NCBI GenBank assembly: GCA_963691705.1
Contig: OY829539.1
Span: 20,258,407 to 20,322,406 of the forward strand
Reading direction: 5' to 3'
Length of the DNA: 64,000 nt
Source of the DNA: Viola odorata
Taxonomy: Eukaryota > Streptophyta > Magnoliopsida > Malpighiales > Violaceae
The notes under the pieces are model-generated. The model saw only the letters and a program-made list of their open reading frames with translations, had not been told where the DNA came from and did no database searches. Shown here in pieces: positions 55,435 through 64,000 of the stretch. A program made the position numbers and the translations under genes. Within the stretch, counting starts at the first letter, position 1. Every line of letters begins with the position of its first letter.

Positions 55435-57648
55435 ATGTCTCGTATTAAAGCCTCTGCGAGTGCCGAAAATCCCATAGATCTCGAGGCTAGAAGAGCTCGT
55501 AGTATTTTTTATTGTAACGAAGTTTTGTGGGCAGAATTAGAGGAGAACGGTATCACCTTCCCCTTGGGTTGCCGCCCTTATATCCCTACGAAGGATATTC
55601 GACTTCATGATGCCATGTGGGGAACGTTCCGGCTGGTTTATTTCAAGATGTTCCTCTACGGATTTCATCTCCCAATCTATACTTCTCTGATGAAGCTGCT
55701 AAATCATTACGATCTCAATCCCGTATAAATAACTCCGCCTTCCTGGTGTGGGATTTATGCCTTTCTTCGGTCATGCGAGATGAAGCATATTTTCACTCCA
55801 TCCCTCGATCTGTTCCGCACATTTTTCAGCTTGAGTTGTCGCGACTGCTTCGTGGATATCACCCCGAGATGGAATGACGCCATCGTACAATTTTTCTAGC
55901 AGAACTTTCAAGGTTTTGAGGACAACGTGGTCAACTGGAAAAATGGCTTCTTCACCCTTCGCCTGCCGTCCCGCTGGTGGCGCGGGGGTTTTAACCGAGA
56001 GATTACCAGCGCCGCTTGGAAAAAACCAGAAGTGTTGTCTAGCATTGATGTGTCCCATGTTACCGCCCCATTAGAAATAGAAGGGCCTTTCCGCATTCGG
56101 GAATTTGCTCGGTTCAAGCCCTTGAAAGAGTGTGTCGTTGGTGAGTTTTTCTTTTGCCATGTTATCACTTTAATTTGCTTGTTGTATTAACATGCTTCGC
56201 TGGCAGGTAGCACTGGGGGTCGTTCCTCCGGGGGGAATAACACTCCTCTAAACATGGTGCCGCTTCAGACGTTACCTCCTTCTCCACCGCCTGAAAGTTC
56301 TAGCCGTCCGACTATTCCACCGAGGGGAGGGAGAGCTAAGACCGTCGCAACACGCAGTGCTTCCACTCGATCTTCTCGCTTTCTTGAGAATTGGCTGCCG
56401 CCTCAGGGTAAGGGAGTGACTCCGAGTCGTTCTGCGTCTGGAATAGTTGACAGCGATAGCGAGAGTATGGATGCCAGTTCCGAACTACGTCACGCTACCC
56501 TTGCCCAACGAGTGAAGCTTAGGGCGAGAAAAAATGATTCCGCGGCGGAGTCAACCGAGGACGATAGCGAAGAGATGGCTGTTGAGACGGAGCGTCTCCG
56601 AAAGAAAATTTGGAAAGAGAAAACTGGACCACCGATTCCTCCCTTGAGGGAAGTTAACGCAGTTCCTACTGCGGAGGTTGACACTTCTCATGTCGTGCGT
56701 ACCTCGCAAGTAGCGGAGGTTGTCAAGGTGTCTTCTGCCATTCCTTCCAAAGCTAATGAGGTTTCAGTGGCGGTGGATTCACCCTTGCCGCATGGTGGCC
56801 CTGGTTCTCCGATCTCTTCCTGTATTTCGGATGTGACCGTACCAGTTTCGAATCCAAGTGTTCTTCCTGAACCTTCCCCGAGGAAACCTCAATCCTTATT
56901 CCTTTCTTCAATTTCGGGCATTGGTAATTCCGCAAAAAGTTGTTCTCCTCCCTATATCGCCAATCTTTCTCCTCAAAGTCCTTAAGGAAATGTCACATAC
57001 CAGCTGGATCTGTCATCTTTTGGGACTAATGGGCTTCGCGCTTTAGGGATATCGGATCCGCTATCGTGAGACGAGCCAGTAGGTTCTATAGTGGGCCAGA
57101 TGTTCAGTTCTTCGAAGGACAAGGAAGAGTTCCTACGACATCCCCCTGAAGTTCAGCACTCACGCCTTCTGAACGACATGTTGGCCAGCTTCCGTGAGCT
57201 GCACTATTTTCTCGAGGATCAGAGCGACAAAGTTCAGCGCTCTCCCGGTTAGAAAGAACAACTAGACGCCACTTTGGCGAAGGTAACAGAGCTGTCAAAG
57301 CTTCAAGATCGAACCCGGGCAGAGTTGACTGAGTGTCGTGCCGAGCTCGCACGAGAAAAATCAAAAGGAAAGGCTAAGATAGAACTGCTGGAGGCGGAAT
57401 TGGTGGCGGCCGACAAAAGGAACTCTTTCCTCCATGAAGAGATATTATCCCGTGACGCGGATTTGGCCAAGGTACCCTCGAAGATAGCCGGGTGGAAAGA
57501 CAAGATCCTGGAAGTCTGTATCATCGGATTTACGGATCTCCATCGCCAAGGAACTGTTGACCCGTCTAGGTTGGCTGATTACGCCTTCAAGAAGATAAAG
57601 GATTTAAGCGAAAGTGAGGGAGATCTTCTTTCTTTCAGAGAGGAGTAG
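55435..57648 (+). pseudogene. Tat-B antisense ORF3, Transposase_28-type protein with coiled coil
   Basis: Exon 1 (55435-56140): MSRIKASASAENP, then the PF04195-like domain (FLYGFHLPIYTSLMKLL, DLNPV, IYAFLRSCE, NWKNGFFTLRLPS). Intron 56141-56216 is at the same site as in Tat-A. Exon 2: SRFLENWLPPQGK, an acidic and Ser-rich linker, LDLSSFGTNGLRALGISDP, a coiled coil (AELTECRAELAREKSKGKAK) and IGFTDLHRQGTVDPSRLADY at the C-terminus. Stops at about 55726, 55898, 56983, 57067 and 57250 disable it. The TGA in LS*DEP faces Q in Tat-A, and the TAG in FF*QNF faces W. Confidence 0.75.
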
Positions 57649-58316
57649 GGGAAGGGTGGCTGCGATATCCGTGCCAACCAATAAATGGTCAAGGCTGACC
57701 CTTTAGAGGACTTTCCTCTTTATTTGCTTTTTCTGTCTTGTAATAACACCTTATCGCGCAACGATATCTGTACTTTATTTTATATAATAACTAATCTTTA
57801 TTTCGCTTTCCTGTGTTATCTCGGAAGCCGCTGGCTCGATTAACACCATTCTGCAGTATCTCCATTGTTGCAATATCGCTCTTGTCTTATTCCATAAAAT
57901 CATTTCTGCTTTTCAGTGCATTTAATGCTCACGATCCCCTTATTAATGTGAGAGGAAAGTTGTGATAGCGCAGACACACGTGTCCATTTTTTATAATGCC
58001 ACGAGCTAGCGTGCTCTAGAATTTTAGCAAAATCGAAGCGCTGTCGCGCTTCTCTAGGATTGTACTCATTGCTTGAGTCTGTTCCTTGTGACGCTCTCAC
58101 GCAACGACTGCAGCGTCCGTCGTTTCCTTTGACCACTAGGGTTATAAAAACCAACACTTATTTCTTTTTCTTACTTTTATCATCCTGCTTTCTTCATACT
58201 CTCTCTAGCCGTCTTGTTTTCTTTCCACCATTCAAGGCTCTCGAAGTGCTTTTTCTCTAAAGGTATTTCCTATTTTCTTCCATCGTCTTCTTCGTCTTTA
58301 CTTTTTATTTTCTGCC
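57649..58316 (+). other. Tat-B spacer between ORF3 and ORF4
   Basis: Contains a poly(A)-like CCAATAAATGG near 57678 and TATAAAAA at 58143-58150, 174 bases before the ORF4 start. The leader also has AAAGGTATTT, like the ORF3 leader. Tat-A lacks this spacer through deletion. Confidence 0.55.
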
Positions 58317-60702
58317 ATGGCCAAGACTCGCCGCCCTGAGTCGTAGTCTGCCGATGAGAAAAAGATGGATATTACGGTTAGCAGTATCACCTCTGAAATC
58401 GCTCTCAATGAGCATTTAGCCGCACATAATGTTGTTATCCCTGACGATTATAAGGCCACCATTGCCCCTGAGTCGATACGCTTGAACAACGTTTTGACGG
58501 GCAAGCGTAGGGTTCTGTACGCACAAATGTTCCGTTATGGTTTCCGGCTTCCCATCGACCCTTTCATAAAACAATTGCTTGTTGCCTGCGATTTGAATCC
58601 CGTCCAATTAGCCCCAAATGCATATTGCTGTGTTTGTGCCTTTCTGGAGCTTTGTAAATATAAGGGGATTACTTCCCCTTCTCTTTTGTTGCTTAAGTCG
58701 GTTTTTAAGCTGATGAAGTGTCGAGGTGTGATAACGATATCGCCCTGATACGATGATGATTCCCTCAAGTCTTTTACTTGGAAACTCCTCCACATTGAGT
58801 CTTCCATCGAGGCTTGGAAAAAGGAGTTCTTTGTGATAAATCTTCCTGAAGCTCCTGGTTCCTGGTGGCGATCTGGGTTTAACCAAGACGTCAAGGATAA
58901 CGTCTGGGGTCGGCCGGAGAGTCTTCCTCAGCGGGAACAAGGCTGGTTAGACAAATTGCTTCAACTGAAAATCAGCGTTCACATCCGTTATCTAGCATGC
59001 GGGGCTGATATCAAGGACTGCGTTAGACGTGAGTGTCGTATCACTTCCTTCCTTATTACCGCTGATACTAATGCTAACATTATTTTGTGATCATGCAGCG
59101 ACGGATCCCAATTACAAGCCTGAAAGCGTTAGGAGACGACTAAAAAGGGCCCAGGAGAGAGAAGAAAAAGAGAGGGTCGCCTCCACGGGAGCTACTGATA
59201 ACCCAACTGTACTACCTGCTACCTCCGTGAGCCTTGCTCAAGTATCCTCTTCCTCAGCTGGTGAGGGAAATACCGACATCCCTTCGGGTATCCCCATCGT
59301 GACCGTCGCTGCCCCTCCTGCTCCGCCATCTTCTTCTAAAGTCCCTAAGGCCCTTGTGAAAGGAAAAAATAAGAAAAGAACGAGAAGTGTTGCCGCTCTC
59401 ACTCCTTCTCTGGACGCGGCAGCTTCTTCGGAAGTGCCTCCTCTTAACACTGCTGTTGTGATTGTGCTTTTTGGCCGCGATACGTTGTATATTGATGTTT
59501 ATCGTTATTTCATCCGTTTCTCTTATCTGCGTCTTATACCGGGTTCTTTGCAGGATACTGTTGTTGTTTCTACTTCCGCATCTCCCATAGGTGATAGACA
59601 TGGGCTATGTGTTGGGTGGTTCCAAGAAGAGACCTCGGCCGGAGGGTGAGGGTGGAAACTTATCCTCTACCATCGCTGCGACGGAAGTGCAACCTGACAG
59701 CGCCTTCATTTCTTCGGACGTTCGCCAGAATCACCCCTCTGAGTTCATGGCAAACATGGGTACGGCTGAGTCTTTCGGGGCTTCACCCAATTCCTTTGGT
59801 GGGCCTGTTCACTCATATGGTCCTGACTTGGACTATCAAGAGGGTTTACAGGACTTTTCGGGCTACCATCCCCACGATTCCTATATTGTCCAATGGGGCC
59901 CTTCTACACAGGTTCACCCCCTCATTCCCCTAGCGTTTATCCCTTCGAGCATTCCCTTGTCGCAGCGTTCTGGCGAAGGGGCCACCGCCTTCAATTTTGC
60001 TGCGGATCTAAGTCCAATGGGCGAGTCCGGCACTGTGACTCACCAAGTTAGCTTGTATGATTTTCGTAATATAGGCTTAGCGGCTATTGGGGCGATGGCT
60101 CGGACGAGGTTTCCGCTTTATTGGTTGCCCAGATATTATCGTCCGCGGCGGATCGGGAAGCTTTCCTCTCTAAGGTTGATGATGACAAGGCGAATTCGTT
60201 GCGCTCTAGCCTCTTCACCAATTTTCTGAAGTTCCATTACTAGACAGAGCACGCGCAGTGTCAGGCTGCTTCTCTTACCGCCTCCCTATCTGAACTTTCG
60301 CGGGAGCGAAATGAGAAGAAGAAGTTGCTGGAATAACGCACTCAATTATTGCTCACCCAGCAGGAGTTGAAAGGGCAAACGTCCACTCTTGATGCGGCCT
60401 TGACAGTGGAAAGAGCCAAGAATGCGGTCCTGGAGGAAGAGAAGTCAGCCTTGGCAAAGGAGAAAGCTGCCTTGGAGGAAAGGAAAACCGCTCTAGAAGA
60501 GGAGTCAGCTGATAAGTGCCTGTGGCATGTCGAGCGGACTGCCACTATCTTGGTTAATTGCTTCGAGGAGGTCCATGGAGTGGATGCGTATAAAGATGAG
60601 GAGGTCACGAGGGCTTTCAAACAGAAATCTGCCGACCTCAATGAAGCGGGTTTTCGCCAAGTTAAAGCAGAGGGTTGGAAATGGAGGAACCCCGAGGGCT
60701 GA
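58317..60702 (+). pseudogene. Tat-B antisense ORF4, paralogue of ORF3
   Basis: Start MAKTRRPES with an early TAG, then ITSEIALNEHLAAHNVVIP and a full Transposase_28-like domain (FRYGFRLPIDPFIKQLL, DLNPVQLAPNA, CAFLELCKY, AWKKEFFVINLPEAPGSWW). Phase-1 intron at 59029-59098, then a basic segment (RRRLKRAQEREEKER), a second intron with acceptor at 59553, and a Ser/Pro/Gly-rich linker in a shifted frame. HQVSLYDFRNIGLAAIG matches the ORF4 motif of Tat-A. The coiled coil and C-terminus are at 60349-60702 (DKCLWHVERTATILVNCFEE). Stops at 58344, 58746 and about 60240, plus frameshifts, disable it. Confidence 0.72.
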
Positions 60703-61923
60703 CGCATCTTAACGCTTCTCCGCCTCTTCCATAGCTATCGGGAGTTGCCATGCTTTTCATTTTTTGTCTCCGTGGTGTTATTGTTTTGGCCTTAAAACTT
60801 GTGACCCTTCAAAGGCATTTTCATATGTTCAAACAATTTATATCCTTATCGTTGTCTTTCCTTTCCTTTAGTTTTCACCTTTTAAAACTCCCTTGGCGTC
60901 ATTGTCGCCTTGATAACATAATGTGTTTACTTCCTCGAGCAGGCTCCTAGTGTTTCATCAACAGAAATCACTGAGTTCAGTATCGGGTTGGTTTTCCTAG
61001 CGAGCCTCATAATATCGCCTCTTACGCGATCGTCAATCTTTCCGCTGCTTGAAAAGTATTCTGCACATTTCTAATTGTAAACCATTAGTAGCATAACGGG
61101 TTACAAGAGACAGTAATTACCCGTAGGAGCCTTTCCGCTGCCGTTATAGGGCGTTAGTACGGAAACCGCGTAAATCGCTTTTTCTATCAGCTCTATACTT
61201 CGCTAGGGATTACACATGTAGCTACTAGCTGGAATTTTGCGATTCTTTGCGTTACCATTTTTCCACGATCGGCCTAGAAAATGCCTCATCTTAGTGAGCC
61301 GTCGGATCAGGACAGGCTGTCACAAGGATAGGACTTTTCACCTTTAGGCGTTGTCCTCGCGTCTAGAATCATGTCCTCACTTGATGAACCGACTACACTA
61401 GTCCGGTCACTAAGGTAGGGCTTTTCGTTTCTAGTACGGAGTTACTATTTCCTTGGGGCGTGCCTTGTCTTGATGGGCCGTCTCCACGAGAACAGTCAGT
61501 ACAAGAAAAGGACTTTTCACTCCAAAGGATTCCGGGTAGTGCCCTCACTTAGTGAGCCATCTGATCAGGACCGGCCATCACAATGATAGGACTTTTCACT
61601 CCCGGGGGCGCTAGGGATATTTCAATCCCAACGCTAGTTCAAGGCATGCTGGGTCATGCCCTCACTTAGTGAGCCGTCTGATCAGGACCGGCCATCACAA
61701 GGATAGGACTTTTCACTCCCAGGATGCCCCTTTTTTATATGCACAAAAGCAACCACAAACACCCAAGAAAGCTCTCTCACCGAGCGTTAGCTAAGGTTAG
61801 GGTTGGCATCAGTCAAAGGTGCAGATAAAATCAAGTTCTAGGATAATATAATTTCAAACGAGCGATGTTCCAAGAGTTAGATAAGGGAGTACCATCGAGT
61901 GTCTCCAGATGATAGGCTCCTTT
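60703..61923. other. Tat-B spacer between convergent coding regions
   Basis: Separates the end of the plus-strand cassette from the end of minus-strand integrase. No gene is seen. It contains the repeats listed next, but not the satellite array found in Tat-A. Confidence 0.6.
61282..61725. repeat. Tandem repeats with AAGGATAGGACTTTTCAC core in Tat-B
   Basis: About five units. The clearest pair share 'CCTCACTTAGTGAGCC' and 'ATCAGGACCGGCCATCACAA' before the AGGACTTTTCACTCCC core. They correspond to the units at 19742-20215 in Tat-A. Confidence 0.8.
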
Positions 61924-63150
61924 TCAGATAACGCGGGTAACGTGATACGGCCCATCCCAGTTTAGAATGAGCTTCCCTACACGTTGACCAGCCGCTCGCT
62001 TGTCTCTAAGCACCAGGTCGCCTTCCTTTAGCAACCGTTCTTTGACGCGCCTGTTATGATAACGGGCCATCTTTCGCTTGTAATGTTGCATTTTCAGGAG
62101 GGTTTCTTCTCGGACCTCCGGTAACGCGTCAAGGTTAGCTCGTAACCTTTCCTCATTCAGCTCTTCTCGAAAGTGAGCCATTCGCAGGCTCATGGTACCG
62201 ATTTCTACCGGCGTAACAGCTTCGGTCCCGAAGGCCAATGCGAAAGGTGTTTCTCCAGTACTGATTTTAACGGTCATGCGGTACGCCCACATCACTTATG
62301 GAAGCTCGTAAGCCCACTTCTTTTTAGACCCCTCCAGGTTTTTCTTAATGCCGCTGAGGATGCTCCGGTTGGTCACTTCCGCCTGTCCATTGGTTTGCGG
62401 GTGAGCCATGGAAGAGAATCCCTATTCAATCCCAAATTTCGAGCACTGGTCATTGAAGAATTGGCTGGTGAACTGTGTTCCGTTATCGCTGACTAGGATA
62501 CGGGGTACGCCAAACCTCATGATGACTTGGTGTTTGAAGAAACGCTAAGCTTTTTCCGCCGTGATGTTGGCGACCGCTTCAACTTCCGCCCACTTCGTAA
62601 AGTAGTCCACTGCCACTATTACAAATTTCAGTTGAGACCTTGCCTTTGGAAACGGGCCCAGGATATCGATCCCCCATTTAGCAAAAGGGCAAGGAGCGAT
62701 AATCTTAGATATTTTGGTGGTGGGACGTCGAGGAATTTTAGAGAACTCCTGACATTTCGGGCAAGTCTGCACATAGTTGTGGCAATCTCTCCAGATGGTG
62801 GGCCAGTAGAATCCAGATCTGAAAACTTGTGCAGCCAGGGTGCCACCTGACACGTGCATACCGCACACCCCTTCGTGAATTTCGCGTAGGGTGTGAAGAC
62901 CTTCTTGCTCCGTTATACATTTGGCGGCTGGGTGAGAAAAACATCTCCGAACCAAGTCCCCATCATAGTACGTACAGCGAGCTGCCTGTTTCAGCACCCT
63001 TTTCTTTTCAGCGATATCCATAGGTAGTTCTTCATATTTCAAGTATTTGATTATAGGAACCCACCAGTCATCCTCCAGTTCTTCCACACACAGAGACGCT
63101 TGCTCTTCCATGAAAGAAGGTACAGATAACTCACAGTAATACACCCCTTC
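61850..63150 (-). pseudogene. Tat-B integrase
   Basis: Zinc-binding start HTLREIHEGVCGMHVSGG with CPKCQEFSK. Catalytic parts are WGIDILGPFPKARSQ, VSDNGTQF and NGQAEVTNR, ending in WAYRMTVKISTGETPF and WDGPYHVTRVI. Stops near 62545, 62430 and 62295 break the frame. Identity to the Tat-A integrase is about 80-85 percent by eye, clearly higher than for the antisense ORFs. Confidence 0.9.
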
Positions 63151-64000
63151 GGGTATGGACGCTTCGGGGTAGCTGCCAGCTTGGCGAGGCTGTCAGCTTC
63201 TGCGTTGTCCTCTCGGGGAATGTGCTCAAAGTTTACTTGCATGCCTTCTTTCTTTATCTCCAACAGCTCTCGCATTACCTTGGCGAGGTACTGGACCATG
63301 ATGGGCTCCCGAGCCTGAGAGCGCCCCAAGACCTGGTCGATTTCTAGTTTGGAGTCACCATAAATTTTTAGACGCAGGTCTCCTGTTCTTCCGGTGTCGT
63401 GCCTACCTTTGAAAGAAAGGCTTCTCCCTATCCTGAGCCCGGCTAGCAACGCCTCGTATTCCGCCGCATTATTGGATAATGGCTGCAGGATCCGGATGGC
63501 GTATTGTATTCGCATATCGTGCGGCCTATTTATGAAGATTCCTGCTCCAGCCAATTCTTGATTTTTAGCTCCATCGATATGAACGATCCAGAGGTTCATA
63601 TAAGTTTCCGGGAACGGGAGATCCACGTCGCCCCATTCCTCTTCGGGTAAATTTGTTAACGGATCTTCTGTAAAGGTGCATTCCGTTATAAAATCCGCCA
63701 GGATTTGAGCCTTCACGGATGCCCAGGACTGATACCTCAGCCTGTATTGCTCGAGTTCGAGGGCCCAGATTAACATTCTTCCTGAGGACTCAGGCTTTCG
63801 AAATATTCTCTTTAGAGGTTGGTCTGTAAGCACGATAACGGGGTAGGATTGGAAGTATCTGCCCATTTTTCGAGTGACTTGTATTAGTGCAAACGCTATT
63901 TTCTCGATTCGGGCGTATCGCAGCTCCGCATCTTTCAAAACGTGACTTACAAAATACACAGGGCGGTGCGCGTGGCTATCGTCGCGAACGAGGATGGCAC
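63051..64000 (-). pseudogene. Tat-B RNase H and archaeal-type RNase H (partial)
   Basis: Reads YFVSHVLKDAELRYARIEK and VIVLTDQPLKRIFRKPESSG (RNase H), then WIVHIDGAKNQELAGAGIF, NNAAEYEALLAGLRIG and FEHIPREDNAEADSLAKLA (archaeal-type RNase H). A frameshift near 63145 joins it to integrase. It continues past the window edge toward the reverse transcriptase. Confidence 0.9.

Larger units (their letters stand above)
52157..64000 (-). mobile_element. Tat-B, second Tat element with antisense cassette (cut by window edge)
   Basis: Same plan as Tat-A: 3' LTR at 52157-52768, four plus-strand genes at 53667-60702, repeats, then integrase, archaeal RNase H and RNase H on the minus strand up to the window end. 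The rest of pol, gag and the 5' LTR lie beyond 64000. Its antisense cassette is more complete than in Tat-A. Confidence 0.9.

Noticed and set aside
1..64000. tRNA, rRNA or other structured RNA genes
   Set aside because: No cloverleaf, rRNA block or known small RNA was seen on either strand. Only the primer binding sites complementary to tRNA ends are present.

Overview
The window looks like repeat-rich nuclear DNA of a eudicot plant. The evidence is an intron-containing cytosolic pyruvate kinase gene, TIR-NBS-LRR (TNL) type resistance-gene remnants (a class typical of eudicots and missing from grasses), and plant-specific Copia-Tork, Athila and Tat LTR retrotransposons. No species can be named from sequence alone. 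The only apparently functional host gene is the pyruvate kinase at 428-3323 (+). Everything to its right is a nested transposon landscape laid over a decayed resistance-gene cluster.

Layout. 1-3.4 kb: pyruvate kinase with TATA box, three exons and no reading-frame break. 3.4-4.9 kb: intergenic DNA with weak minus-strand coding traces. 4.9-9.9 kb: a Copia (Tork/Tnt1-like) element on the minus strand with a complete 3' LTR, a truncated 5' LTR and several lesions. 9.9-12.8 kb and 27.5-34.5 kb: two halves of one Athila-type Ty3/Gypsy element (Athila-A, minus strand), split by a Tat-type element. 12.8-27.5 kb: that Tat element (Tat-A), with gag-pol on the minus strand and four genes on the opposite strand. 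34.5-37.9 kb: TNL pseudogene copy 1. 38.0-45.9 kb: Athila-B, a complete insertion with two 1.4-kb LTRs and a perfect 5-bp target duplication, but lacking reverse transcriptase and integrase. 46.4-48.0 kb: TNL copy 2. 48.6-52.2 kb: TNL copy 3, split by a 2.7-kb Mutator-like terminal-inverted-repeat element built almost wholly of A/T-rich inverted repeats. 52.2-64.0 kb: a second Tat element (Tat-B) running off the right edge.

The most notable structure is a cassette of four genes carried antisense to gag-pol in both Tat copies (12.9-19.1 kb and 53.6-60.7 kb). Each gene appears to have its own TATA-like box. Several have introns at matching places and poly(A)-like signals. Two of the four (ORF3 and ORF4) are paralogues with a 'putative gypsy type transposon' (Transposase_28, PF04195) N-terminal domain, an ALG motif, a coiled coil and a similar C-terminal segment. 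Extra antisense ORFs are known in Tat-lineage elements such as Grande. A conserved set of four self-promoted units, with the TATA-to-ATG spacing kept in two diverged copies, is the best candidate here for something under-described. The Tat LTRs also carry arrays of TGACGTCA palindromes upstream of the LTR TATA box, and Tat-A has grown an 18-copy satellite array in its 3' region.

Limits: exon borders, LTR ends and domain names were read by eye. Identity statements are estimates.
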